Of a DNA stretch of 64,000 nt, positions 45,201 to 57,137 are shown one piece after another; the first letter of the stretch is position 1; every line of letters starts with the position of its first letter. The notes under the pieces are model-generated. The model saw nothing but the letters and a program-made list of their open reading frames with translations. It ran no database searches and was not told the DNA's origin. Source of the DNA: Pempheris klunzingeri (taxonomy: Eukaryota > Chordata > Actinopteri > Acropomatiformes > Pempheridae); contig NC_092027.1 of the NCBI RefSeq assembly GCF_042242105.1, forward strand, positions 4,273,006 through 4,337,005, given 5' to 3'. A program made the position numbers and the translations under genes.

Positions 45201-47097
45201 CACCGTCTCGCCCTGAGGGAGGGGGGTCAGGTCGAAGCGAAACTCCTTCCAGTACGGACGAAGCTGCAGGAGGTCGCGCTCCTGCTCCACTGCAGGCAGG
45301 GAAAGACAGACAGACACAGACAGACAGACAGACAGACATTTAGACATTTACAAATACAGACAGAGAAAATCTGGTGAACTTCAGGCTACAACTACAGCAG
45401 GACAGCTGAGTTTAATGGATTGATAGAACAGAATTGACACGTTTACACTGTACTGGTCTTATGTGCACGTTTGAGTTACTTGTACTGTATCAATGATGAT
45501 TTTCAGACTTTACATTTTAAAACAACACATCGTTATCTGTTAAACCACTGGCTCCCAATCTTTATGGCTTGTCTTGAGTTGTTGGTGGATCTGACAGAGA
45601 GATTTCCCTTCTAAACGTCTGAGATAGTTTGATTTTAACAACTGTTAAAGGGTACAAATGTCCCATAAACCACTAGACAGCAAAGATTAAAGGAAAGTCA
45701 ACAGGTTTGTGCAGCAGAACTCTGTGTTTTTTCCTCTTTCTATTCTAGACTAAATATTTGCTACTTTTACACAAGTAAAGGATCTGAATTCTTCCTTCAC
45801 CACTGACGGAGCTTTGGAGGGTTTTTCATTATTAGAAGAAGTTGAGACGTTTTATTGTTGGAATAAAACTGGAATTACAGAGATCGTTCGTCAACCAATC
45901 AAACTGTGAGGAATCGTTGTTTTTCTGTGTTTTATTTGACTGAACATCTTTAGGATTTAGAGTAATGTTTGGGGAAGAATATAAAGGTGCTACATTGGTT
46001 TCTAGGACATTATAGTTGTTTTTTATTTTTATTTTTTTACATTTTACAGACAAAACAGTCAATTGATGCCAAATATAATCAGCAGATCATGACAAATATT
46101 CGTTAGTTGCAGCCCTGCTTTGACATTCAGTGAAACTATTCCAAAGAAGAACAGTATTGAAAGTGTAAAAGGAGCCATTGTCTCTAAATTCACCCTACAA
46201 GAGAAACGACACGATATTCCAAGTAAATACAAGTCAGACAGGCCGGAGTGTGATGTGTCTAGATGTGTCTGATAGAGAGACGTGACGGGAATCAGAAGAG
46301 AAAAGCTTTGGCTTAAAGCAGAAAACATGTTGGAAACACAGCAAAAGAGCGACGATGAGCCGCCGTGTGAAGGTGCAGATGAGATCACAGGAGATGAGTC
46401 AGAGAGCGACACACGAAGCACTCAGTCAACACCACCATTTAAAATACAACAATACATGACAGAGTTTACCACAGGAAAACAAGAAGTACGGATCAAAAGT
46501 GCAGAAAAAGGGACCCTGTGAGTGTTAGATTCTACTAGTGATGATTATTAGTGACGCTGATTGTCTAACTAGGATTTAAAGTTTTAACAACTTCATCTTT
46601 AACAAGAGGTCACAGGCTGAAATACTGTTTCTATGTCAGTATTAAGTATTAAATACTTATTATATAGGATTACTGAGCATAAAGTGGAAATACTTGAAGG
46701 TTCAAGGTTTTATTAACTGATTCTCTCATGTCTGCAGGATAAATATCAGGTGTAGAATACAAGTGCTGTAAACTAGAAGCTGTATTACAGCACAGTGTCT
46801 GTAAGAAGTCGTCCGTCGTGTCAGCGCCGTTTTAACAAACTGAAGGTTTGGACTTTTTCATAGAGGAAGAAAAACGACTTTTGTCCTGAAATCTGCAGAG
46901 TGAAATATAAATAGATAAGAAGAAGAAGTTAACATCACTTAACATCAGTTCAGCGCTTTATTTACTAAAAGATATCTGAGGAGTGTGCGGTGTTTTCACA
47001 CTCACACACTGCTGAGCAAGATGAAGGGAAGTGCCTTGCTTAAGGGCACCTCAGAGTGGAGAGCAGCTCCAGGGTTTGATCGTCAATGGTCGCATGT

Positions 47098-47135
<38 letters not shown>

Positions 47136-50100
47136 TCACCAAATCTGAACATGAAACTGAAACACCAGTGCACAGTGTGTGTGTGTGTGTGTGTGTGTGT
47201 CCTTGTGAAACCCCACAGGGACACGAAACAGCTCTGGTCACTGTGGTTTGGCACACACACACGCACACGCACACACACACACACACACACAGAATGCATG
47301 GTGAATAGAGATACTAAGGACAGGACACCCCTGATGGGTTGGGCGTGCTCATATCACACACACACACACACACACTGCAGTAATTAGAGACACTTAGTGC
47401 CCTGAACCGCAGCAGCTGCTCAGCACACACACCACTAATTGCAGCCCTGCCTGGTATTTTTAGAGTCGCTCCCTCCACAGCAGTATTTTCATCTCGCTTC
47501 GGAGCGTTTGCTTCTTTTTTTTTCAGTGTGTGTCAGTGGGGCCTTTAATTCTAACCAGCTGTGTCTTCCCATTACATATGCGTAGGAACACACACACACA
47601 CACACACACACACCCTTGCCTGTTTGATTCAACTTACATGAACTACACACACTGATTAGATTAGTCACAGAAATAGAGAGTAAATATCTGCATTAGATCA
47701 GGTGACACAGGAGGAAGAAACAATCATTACTTTCTGTGTGATTTCTTCCTCCAGCTCCGTGTGGACTTTGTGTAGATTTGATGGAGTTCAAAAGGTTTCA
47801 CGACAAAATAAAAGCTCCACCATCTGAAAGGAAACACTGGCGTGCGCTCTGGGTCCCCATTAGATGCATGAGTCACCTTTGTTTACAGGGCGGATTGCTG
47901 CTTTTTCTCCGTGTTGACTGATAAATTTTAGGGTGCATTTTCTTCCTCCAAAACAGAGCTGGATTCTCTAGAAGGAAACCCGTCATTTGATGCACTGAGT
48001 TCAGTAAAGACCCAGAGCAGAGAGAGGAGACGATGATTCCCACGGTGAGCTGGGTCACGATCAACGTCCCGTCCCAGAGGAGCCGGAGGAAGGAAGCCAT
48101 TCACAGAAGGATGTTTCCTCTTAAACTTTGACTGATAGGCATCAGTCAGGCTGCTGGGCTGTTTAAACACTCACAGGATCTGGATCAGGATCCAATAATC
48201 TACTGTTTATGTTCTTGATTAATCAATCAATCATTTCACCGTCAAGTTCCCAGAGGCTTCAAAATGCTTGTTCTGCTGAAGAACAAATCCAAAAACTTTA
48301 TTTTCAGCTCATTTTTAGCTTTTGTTTGTTATCATTAACATTGTTGGTGACTAGTTTATTAATTGACTAATAATTTAAACTCTATAACTTATTGATTCCC
48401 TGCTTTGAGATACGACCAATTATATCCACTGAAATTCACTAAATGTGGATAAGTTAATCAAAATTGGGGAATTAATTCCTCTGTCTTGATATTATTATAT
48501 GTTTAAAACCATTAGCCTATGTTTTAATCTTTAAGTCTTTCAATTTTAGTCACTTTTCTGATAAAACTTGTGTCTTTTTCAGAAACCTCTCAGAAGGAAT
48601 CATTGATGAGACGGTCTAAACTGCTCTACTTAGGTGTTCTGGTACGAATCCACGTCCTTTGTCAAACATCGAAGCAGAAATCTTGTCAGAGCTGAAGCGG
48701 TTAGCAACGCCCGGCTCAGTTTGGCCGTCGCAGACGCTGCTGCATTCAGAATTGCCGGGTTGAAATGGAAACCTACGGATATAGTGCAGCCGTACTGACA
48801 CTGGTTTTAATCCTCTCTGAATGTTTGTGGAAATTTGCACAGCAGTGAAACCTAAAAGGCAGCAGCATGTTACTGTCAGTGTCATCAGGTTCAAACAGTG
48901 TAATTTCATCCTGTCTCAGTTTTCACACCAAACCGCAGTAAAAAACTGCTCTGTCATTCGAAATTCTTGGTAAAAATGTCCTCAATGCAAAGGAATAGTT
49001 TAGTTTTGGGAAATACACGTATTCACTCACTCGCCAAGAGTTAATTGATGCCACTGTGATGTCATGTCTGTCTGTTAAATATACTGTAAGGCTGCAGCCT
49101 GCAGTCGCTTAGCTTAGCTTAGTTTAGCTTAGCTTAGCATGAGGACTTGAAACAGTTAGCCTGAACAAAATCTGCCTGTTGGCACCTTTAAAGCTCACTG
49201 ATTACTATTTTATAATCTCTACATAAACAGACATGTAAAAACGATATTGTGGTTATTTGTTGGATTGTGTCTCGAGGAAAACATCCGCCAAAGAAATAGT
49301 TCGTTGCTTAAAGCCCCTGTAAAACTTTGATGTGTTGTTTTTACGAAGATTTTTGTAATAATTGAACAAAATGTAATAATTAGTCAGCTTTAGACTAATG
49401 GAACTGATAAAAAGGCTCTAAAAAAGAGAAAAATAATTAAATATGATTATTGGCTGAGTTTATAATTCAAATTGTAGTAAAAGAAGAAGAAATTGGCCTT
49501 TTCATTTTATATAAATAATGTATAAACTATGAGCTACATCCTGATACAGATCGTTTTCTGTGATCTGTATCAGGATATGAGACTTTGATCATGTGACCCA
49601 GCCCTCCTGACTCACCCAGGTTGACGAAGCTCATCACCGTGTCGGCCTCGCTGACCACCGTGCCCAGTGGCGGTGTGTGCGTGCTGAGGGTCGGCGGGGC
49701 TGCGTGGTGGTGGCCCTGAGCAAACCTTTCTGTCCCTCCAAACTTCCCCATGCCAGGCCCGTTCACAATAATCTCATTCCCCTCGTCCTCCCCGTCAGCC
49801 GACATGGCGTGGTACAGGTCCAGCATGAAGAGGGGCGCGGAGGAGGGCGGTCGAAGCGGCGGGTGGGGTCTGGGTCTCCCCGGCAGACCCAGGATGGACA
49901 GGATCTCCTTCTGCATCTCCTTCTTCTCGCGGCCGCTGAGGCGCCGGAAGCTGGAGTGGACGGCCTCGGCCTGCTGGCTCCACAGGGGCAGGACGAGCAG
50001 GAGCAGCAGGGGCAGGAGCAGCAGGGTCCTGGGGTGGAGGAGACGCCACCGGGGTCTGGAGGAGGATCCGCTCTGCTGCTGGAAGACGCCGCTGCTGCTG

Positions 50101-50171
50101 CTTTTGCTCATGTGCTGCTGGTTCATCTTGCTGCAGAGGCAAGAGGAGCTGTGGGAGACATCTGAGGCCAT
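40542..50171 (-). CDS. bmp8a: Bone morphogenetic protein 8A-like TGF-beta ligand (complete, 7 exons)
   Basis: A secreted BMP precursor. Exons in transcript order: 50171-49616, 45289-45097, 44538-44390, 44234-44055, 43430-43351, 42364-42254, 40691-40542 (TGA). Phases are consistent and total 472 aa. A hydrophobic signal core ([16 protein letters not shown]) covers about residues 49-64. The propeptide starts at [20 protein letters not shown] and includes [33 protein letters not shown] and [19 protein letters not shown]. The mature cystine knot runs from [16 protein letters not shown] and [18 protein letters not shown] to [24 protein letters not shown] carries the extra cysteine found in BMP8 instead of the SYMNATNH of BMP5/6/7, which with LGLPGRPRP supports BMP8. 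The ligand should signal through type I/II receptors and SMADs. The N-terminus before the signal core is unusually long; ATGs at 50126 or 50111 could be the real start. Exon 1 to exon 2 is 4.3 kb. Confidence 0.95.
41225..41465. repeat. Interspersed repeat in bmp8a intron 6
   Basis: Contains CAGACTATATAAGTAGTGGC, GTCGCTGTGACGTCACCTGC and CTTCTGGCCTTTAGAAAGAA, diagnostic blocks of a common fish repeat normally beginning ATAGACTGTATATAAA. Superfamily not assigned; borders approximate. Confidence 0.55.
41640..42090. repeat. Degenerate long-period tandem repeat in bmp8a intron 6
   Basis: The block AATACAAGAAGCCCTAAAAT recurs as AATACAAAAAGCACTAAAAT and AATACCAGAAGTACTAAAGT near 41689, 41824 and 42003. 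Associated CATAGAAACTATTATTTTTA-like and AAAATCATGAATTTTTCC-like blocks lie between. The period is irregular, about 135-180 bp. It has the look of a decayed satellite-like or nested repeat. Confidence 0.6.
42175..42239 (+). repeat. (GT)n microsatellite beside the bmp8a exon 6 donor
   Basis: About 32 uninterrupted GT units; the bmp8a transcript reads (CA)n. The run begins about 14 nt downstream of the exon 6 donor at 42253. Confidence 0.95.
43493..43715. mobile_element. 223-bp MITE bounded by TTAA in bmp8a intron 4
   Basis: The left end TTAAAGGTCCCATATTCTG and the right end CAGAATATAGGACCTTTAA are inverted repeats with one mismatch in 19. Both begin and end with TTAA, the piggyBac-type target. 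The interior has no coding capacity. This family, with ATATGGGACCTTTAA ends, is widespread in fish. Confidence 0.75.
44289..44326. repeat. Perfect 16-bp hairpin in bmp8a intron 3
   Basis: GCTACTTTGAACCACT (44289-44304) and AGTGGTTCAAAGTAGC (44311-44326) are exact reverse complements with a 6-nt spacer. They lie in the short intron between exons 3 and 4. No protein or transposon explanation was found. Confidence 0.85.
47100..47376. repeat. Cluster of CA and GT microsatellites in bmp8a intron 1
   Basis: Alternating tracts run (CA)n 47101-47130, (GT)n 47177-47200, (CA)n 47252-47291 and (CA)n 47355-47374. The opposite orientations create potential intramolecular pairing in the transcript. Confidence 0.9.
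48975..49315. repeat. Percomorph interspersed repeat in bmp8a intron 1
   Basis: Contains GGAAATACACGTATTCACTC, then CAGTCGCTTAGCTTAGCTTA, GAAACAGTTAGCCTG and CACCTTTAAAGCTCACTGAT. These blocks, in this order, typify a very common perciform repeat. A fragment of the same family starts near 63904. Confidence 0.65.
49538..49576. repeat. Perfect 15-bp hairpin in bmp8a intron 1
   Basis: ATCCTGATACAGATC (49538-49552) is the exact reverse complement of GATCTGTATCAGGAT (49562-49576), with a 9-nt loop. It lies 40 nt downstream of the exon 1 donor on the bmp8a strand. Confidence 0.85.
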
Positions 50172-51043
50172 CTGAGGCTCTTTGCACTTCTTCTCTGCTG
50201 GCAAATGAGGATTTATTCAATTTACTCTGACTAATAATCAGCCGCAGAGTTTTCTTTGCCTCAGTTTCTTCCCTCCAGTGTTTGCAGACTGACAACCACA
50301 GTGTTTTCTACTCGCTCCAGTTTGTCCCCCGACTGTTTGTCCTCCTGGTTCAGCGTCACCGCAGACAGATGCAGTGCTGATTTATGTCTGATGTGTTTAG
50401 AAGATAGCTGGCTCTGGATGGGACGTGTTTACCGCCTTAAACTCCCCTTTGTTTATTTCTCCCTCCCCCCTTTGCCTTCCTCTCTCTCCCTCTTCTACCT
50501 TCTCTAATCTTGAAGACCTCTCAGTCGTGCAGCAGCAGAAACAGAGATAATGAGAGTGAGGGCATAATTACAAGCTTACAATGTGTTTTGAATACGGACA
50601 AACAATGCCTCTGTGGAGGGCCGGTCCACGCTTTGAAGTCGTAAACTTGGAGGATGGAAAGCAATTTCAATAAAGAGCAGGTGCCGCTGAGATTAGAGGG
50701 AAATTTGAGATCTCTGTCATCAAGTCTGCTCCCAGTCCTCCCTGACCTCACCAGGAAATAAAGTTCACACCTGCAGTGAGTCAAACTCAACTCAACTCAA
50801 CCAGATCCCCCATGAGGATCGCCTGCTGTGGAGAAATCACTGCTGGAAACTTTTATCCAGTCGTCCTTGAGCGCTTATTCATCCATTCAGGACGGCTCCC
50901 CACCCACACGTCTCTGGGGCTCCAGATGTCTTTTTTAATCCAATTTTTAACAACGATAACTCCAGGAAATTGTTTCCTGATTGTAATCCTTGGGGGAGGC
51001 GAGAGGTTTCTTCTAGAGTCCTTAAATCTGTGGCGGCTCTCCC

Positions 51044-51107
<64 letters not shown>

Positions 51108-53820
51108 CCTGCCTGCTGGGAGTGTGTGAGCATCCAAAAGCAGAGCTGTGCAGCAGTGCGAGTGTGTCCCGTGTATGAAGCTTGGAGAGGCTGACGGTTG
51201 TTCATAACCAGGAGGGAGTTTCCCTCCCAGCCGCCTCCTTCTGACCTCCTTCAAGTCTTTAAACTTCTCTCTCCTGCTCACATCTCATCGCCCCCCCGCC
51301 CGGTGGTCTCTTTGGGAGACCTCATCTCTCCCTCTCTCCTCCTCACCTCCACCCATCTGTCTTTTCATCTTCTCATGACTGCTTCCTTTCATAGCTGCTC
51401 AGCGTTGGGTCTCTGATGCCCCGTTTAATAGCAGACTAACGGGTTCAAAGCCAGAAAGGGAGGCGATTTCTCTGCATAATGTGTATGAAGCATTAAAACA
51501 GACGAGTCGAAAATGTGACTGGATACACCAATAAATAAATGTAAATAATGTAAATCGAGTGTTAAAAAGAAATATATTTCTTTTTACTTTTGCTTTTTGC
51601 TATTTGAGACGTGGCTAGCTAGCTTACCTGAGCCACAGCGTTAGCTTTGTCAGCTAGCTACCGAGCTAAAGCCGACTTTCTTTATAAAAATACACCAGCT
51701 AGTGTGCATAATGCTAATCATGTATGTATTTTACAGCATGCTACTGTGGGATTACTATACAAACTCTTGTAACTTGAAGATTTAGATCAGATTAAAATGG
51801 TGTTTGAGAATCGCTAATTAGCATTAAGAAGCTAATGTTTGTAGCATTTGCTCAGGAGCTAAATTGTAACAGAATTTATAGCATAATTTATTGATGCATT
51901 TAGTATTTAGCACATTTATTCAGTTTCAGGGCACATTTGTCATTTTGGATATTTATATTTATTATTTTTATTCTTTTGCCAACGTTAAAGCTCTAAAATC
52001 CCCGTCATCACTGTCATAGCTGAGGTTTGGAGCCAATACAAAATGTAAAACACAAATTTTAACTCCATATTCAGTCGGCTGTCGAGCAAACATTAAGCAA
52101 AAACGTTGAACCCTTCTGCTCTGAAGTGGCAGGTTTTGCGTTACACTGTGTAACACCATTTCCCGTCGAGCCTTTCATTAGTGTGCCGAGCTCGGCCTGC
52201 AGCGAGCCTAATGCAAACACACTCTTCTGTGCATGTGTGTGTTTGAACCGAAGGGGTTTGGAGGGAAGAAATGACTCAAATATAGTAGTGAGGCGCAGCC
52301 CTGTGCCAGCCCGTGTTTGTGTACTCTTTTCTTCAAAGCGGCCTGGTACTTGTGGTCACTTTGAAAGGCATGAATAACACTGACCAAACCAAACTGACCA
52401 CGGTTCATTTTGTCCTGGCCAGAAGGGCGAGTCCCAAATGCCAGGAATTAACGCTCTGCCCATTTTGTTTTTCTTTCCTCTGCACATCTGCAGCTTTAGG
52501 AGGTTTTGTCTGGAGAGATAATGGTGAGAGGAGTGAGAGAGGATGAAGAGGAGGAGGTGAAAGAACAGAGAGGCAGTGAGATGAAGAGGACAAAAAAAAA
52601 AAAAAAGAGGGAACGGAGGGGAGCGGAGTGCCCTTAAAACCATATAAACCCAACTAAAATGAAAAATGACATTCCTGAGAAACAGAAGTGGTGGAACAGA
52701 GTGAGGACTGTCATCAGAGGGAGAAGTCTGGGATGACAGATGGGCTGCAGGGAGGACGGGCGTAGATGGATCGAGAGTGGACAGAAAATGAGAGGAGTGT
52801 GTGTACACACAGCTGCAGAGGGTGGACTCAGACCTCATCATCTCCGGTGGAACCACCAAATAAACAGGACAAAGTTATTTTCAATTTCTCCCTCTCTGTC
52901 TCGAACAAACTTGGATGGGGATTAAAAACTTGAAAGTGACAAATCTTCACATGAGGCAGAGACAGAGGGGAAATTATTAAGATGACTTTGAACCGTCACC
53001 ACCACCTCCCTCGTGTTTACTTCCTCTTTGTCCACGGAAGTGAAGATCCAGCTGGGTGTGCCCTTATCTCCCACAGGATAATCACCTAGAAATGTCCGGT
53101 CTGCGTCTCCGACTGTGGTCTGCTGTCAGGCGAGAGTGTGTGCAGACACGCACATGCTCACATGAGAGAAAAGAAACAAAATTACATCCATTTAGATCAT
53201 TCCAGTCTGTAGAAACACTATAAATGAACGCACATGTCCACATAAGCCCCACAGAAAAGTCCTATGTGCTCACTGCATGTTAGAAACTGATAAAACACAA
53301 AAAGAATTAAAATCATACTTGAGAGAAAAAAACTGGATAGTGCATGAATACGTGTGGGAAAAGAAAGCGCAAAGACGCATGTAGATAACTGGGTGCTGGT
53401 GTCGTACTGGTCTTTATAACTATAAAACAAAAGCAAAATAGAGGGAAAACTACAGACAATTAAAAAAAAAACATTACTAAACATCATAATAAACAATCAT
53501 GCATTCTCACACTATTCAAAAAGCCAAATTGTGCCACAAATCAGAGAAAAATAAGAAGAAATCTTGTTGTCAAACATAATAAAACAAACACTGCATGCAA
53601 GTGAAAAAACATTAAGTCCACATTCTCTGAAGTACAAATAAATTAATCTGAGTTTTTTTAATTGATTGATTAATCATTTAGTCGACAAAGTGTCAAATCT
53701 GTTGATTTTCTTTGATGAACTTACTGAATGTGTTCAACTCATCATGAAGCGCTACGAAAATCAGCATTTAAGAAGCCGAAACCAGTGATTTATATACTTA
53801 AATTATATAAATGATTAATC
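50172..53820. other. bmp8a 5' flank and intergenic DNA
   Basis: No gene was recognised. This should hold the bmp8a promoter and 5' UTR. A (CT)n tract lies near 51042-51070 and a (CA)n tract near 51073-51103. A pyrimidine-rich area covers 51290-51400, and a poly-A run lies near 52591-52605. A TAGCTAGCTTACC-type segment lies near 51613-51665. No TATA box or start site could be assigned with confidence. Confidence 0.5.
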
Positions 53821-53829
53821 AATTTAGTA

Positions 53830-54066
53830 GTAGTTTTCTCTGGTCCCCTGCCCAACCTGACCAGTGATGACATGTACAGCCGCATGTCATCATTTAACCG
53901 CTGGCTGTCGAGGTGGTGCCCAGCTAACAATGTGGGCTTCATAGACAATTGGCAGTCTTTCGGGGGAAAACCTGGTCTCATTAGAAGAGACGGCATCCAT
54001 CCCACTTTGGATGGAGCTGCGCTCTTATCTAGAAATATGGCAAAGTTTATTAGTCCTAAAACTTGA
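53830..54066 (+). pseudogene. LINE ORF1 remnant, SGNH-hydrolase (esterase) domain tail
   Basis: The frame reads [11 protein letters not shown], then [19 protein letters not shown] and [19 protein letters not shown]. The DGIHP block holds the catalytic Asp-x-x-His of SGNH hydrolases found in ORF1 of some L2/CR1 LINEs. Only the C-terminal part remains because the insertion is 5'-truncated. Confidence 0.75.
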
Positions 54067-54261
54067 CGATCCAGAGTCGAGACCAGGAGGCAGAGCTGCA
54101 GTCTTACACACTTCTCTGCTCCTCCATTAGAACAGTCACCCACCCAACATCCCATAGAGACTGTGTCCGTCCCCTGACCACTCAGATCATTTAGATCTAT
54201 TAAGTCCAACAGGAGAGGAGTCCAGCATCAACATTTAATCAGAGTTAATACCACTGGCACT

Positions 54262-57137
54262 ATGAAACAGGACAGGAGAGTGAAATGTGGACTTTTAAAC
54301 ATCAGATCTCTGCCATCCAAAGCTGTTTTAGTAAATGATCTGATATCTGACCATCAAATTGATTTATTGTGTCCTGAGGAGTATGTTAGCCTTAATGAGG
54401 CCACTCCTCCCAGTCACATTGATACTGACATTCCCAGATTCTGGACGTGGAGGTGGAGTTGCAGCAATCTTTAACTCTAGTTTAATAGTCCAACCTAGAC
54501 CCAAACTTAATTATAACTCCTTTGAAAGTCTTGTTCTTAGTTTTTCACACCCAACCTGGAAAACTCTAAAACCAGTGTTGGTTGTCACAGTGTACCGCCC
54601 TCCTGGCCCTGACTCTGAATTCTTAACTGAGTTTTCAGAGTTTTTATCAGATTTAGTCCTCAGTGTGGACAAAGTGATTATAGTAGGTGACTTTAATATT
54701 CATGTGGACAATGATAATGATAGTCTCAGCACTGCTTTTGTCTCACTATTGGACTCAATTGGCTTCTCCCAGAGTGTAAATGAACCAACTCACTGTTTTA
54801 ACCACACTCTTGACCTTGTTTTGGCTTATGGTGTTGAAACTGAACAGTTAACAGTCTTTCCACATAACTTCCACATTTTATCAGACCATTACCTGATAAC
54901 ATTTGATTTCTTGCTACAGGACTATGCTCTATATGACAGAGAGGTCCTCACTAGATCCTTATCTGATCTGTTGCCAAATTTAAGGAGGTGATTCCTTCAG
55001 TATTTCAGCCAGTGTGTCCCTGTGCTGTGGATGACCCCCATGTTAATCTTAGCCCCTCCCAAATTGATTATCTGGTCGATAGTGCTGCAGGTTCACTGCG
55101 AATGACACTAGACTCTATTGCCCCTCTAAAAAAGAAGAGAATTAAAGAAAAGAGACAAAATCCCTGGTATAACTCCCAGACACGTGAGCTTAAGCAACAC
55201 TCACGAAGGCTAGAAAGGACATGGCGGGCCACCAAAGTGGAAGAATCCCGTTTAATCTGGCAAGACAGTCTTAAAACCTATAAAAAGGCCCTCTGTAATG
55301 CCAGAGCCGCCAACTACTCCTCATTAATAGCATTAATAAAGCATTAATAAAAGCAACCCTAGATTCCTTTTTAGCACAATAGCTAGGCTGACAAAGAGCC
55401 AGAACTCTATTGATCCCTGCGTTCCCTTAGAGCTCAGCAGTAACGACTTCATGAGCTTCTTTAATGATAAAATTCTAACTATTAGGGACAAAATTCAGCA
55501 CCTCCTGCCCTCAACAGGGTCTGGTCCAACTTCAAACTTAGGAACCATAGAAACAGATGTTACACCTGATGTGTACTTGGACTGTTTTTCTCCAATTGAT
55601 CTTGCTGAATTGACCTCAATAATCTCCTCATCTAGATCGTCAACATGTCTCCTAGACCCCATTCCTACTGGACTCCTTAAAGAGGTCCTGCCCCTAATTA
55701 ACACGTCCTTACTGGATATGACAAATCAGTCTTTACTAACAGGCTATGTACCACAGTCCTTTAAAGTAGCAGTAATTAAACCTCTCCTGAAAAAGCCTAC
55801 TCTTGATTCAGGTGTATTAGCTAACTATAGACCTTCATCCAACCTTCCCTTTCTCTCCAAGATCCTGGAGAAAGTCGTAGCTAATCAGCTGTGTAATTTT
55901 TTAAACGGTAATACTCTATTTGAGGATTTTCAGTCAGGTTTTAGAGCGAACCACAGCACAGAGACAGCACTGGTGAAGGTTACAAACCTCCTTATGGCAT
56001 CAGACAGAGGACTTCTCTCTGTCCTGGTCTTGTTAGACCTGAGTGCTGCTTTCGACACCATCGACCATCACATCCTGTTACAGAGACTGGAACAGTTCAT
56101 TGGTATAAAAGGAACTGCATTAAGCTGGTTTAAGTCCTATTTATTAGATCGATTTCAGTTTGTACATATTAACAATGAGTCCTCTGTCCACACTAAGGTT
56201 AGACATGGAGTTCCACAAGGTTCAGTGCTTGGACCAATACTCTTTATCTTATATATGCTTCCTCTTGGTAATATTATCAAGAAGCACTCCATTAATTTCC
56301 ACTGTTATGCAGACGATACACAATTATATTTATCAATAAAGCCAGATGAACCCAGTCAGTTGGCTAAACTTCAAATCTGCCTTAAGGACATAAAGTCCTG
56401 GATGAGCAGCAACTTTCTGCTGCTAAATTCAGATTATTTTGCTTGGCCCCAGACACCTCAGAGACAGCTTTTCCACTACCATAACTGCTCTGGACGGCAT
56501 CACTCTGGCCTCCAGCTCCACTGTGAGGAATCTGGGAGTCTTATTTGATCAGGATTTGTCCTTTAACTCCCACATTAAACAGATTTCTAGAACTGCCTTT
56601 TTCCATCTACGTAATATTGCCAAAATCAGGCCAATCATATCCACTGATGATGCAGAAAAATTGGTCCATGCATTTGTCACTTCTAGGTTGGACTATTGTA
56701 ACTCTTTATTATCAGGCTGCCCCAATAAGTCGTTAAAGACTCTCCAGCTGGTCCAGAACGCTGCTGCTCGTGTTCTGACGAGAACTAAAAGAAGAGACCA
56801 CATTTCTCCTGTACTGGCTTCTCTTCATTGGCTTCCAGTAAAATCTAGAATAGAGTTTAAAATCCTTCTCCTCACCTACAAGGCTCTTAAGGGTCAGGCC
56901 CCATCATATCTTAAAGAGCTTATAGTACCGTACTACCCCACTAGAGCACTGCGCTCCCAGAATGCAGGTCTACTGGTGGTTCCCAAAGTCTCCAAAAGTA
57001 GTTCAGGAGGCAGAGCCTTCAGCTATCAGGCTCCTCTCCTGTGGAACCTCCTTCCAGTTTGGGTTCGGGGGGCAGACACCCTCTCTACATTTAAGAGTAG
57101 ACTAAAAACCTTCCTTTTTGATAAGGCTTATATTTAA
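54262..57137 (+). pseudogene. LINE ORF2 remnant: endonuclease and reverse transcriptase with at least four frame breaks
   Basis: Successive homologous blocks lie in different frames: 54262-54440, 54441-54985, 54988-55345, 55400-56430 and 56439-57137. Each join is a simple insertion or deletion. The RT catalytic YADD and endonuclease GDFN/SDH blocks are themselves intact. The whole cannot give one protein, so this copy is not mobile on its own. Confidence 0.85.

Larger units (their letters stand above)
45290..49615 (-). other. bmp8a intron 1
   Basis: A 4.3-kb intron without recognisable coding exons. Contents: a fish-repeat-like stretch near 45543-45640 (ACCACTGGCTCCCAATCTTT), a hAT-MITE terminus remnant near 46100-46125 (CGTTAGTTGCAGCCCTGC), CA/GT tracts near 47101-47130, 47177-47200, 47252-47291, 47355-47374 and 47589-47612, an interspersed repeat near 48980-49310, and a hairpin at 49538-49576. 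Confidence 0.7.

Noticed and set aside
49677..50175. Plus-strand open frames of 141-162 codons opposite bmp8a exon 1
   Set aside because: They are antisense shadows of a GC-rich exon. The minus-strand frame has the clear BMP8 similarity.
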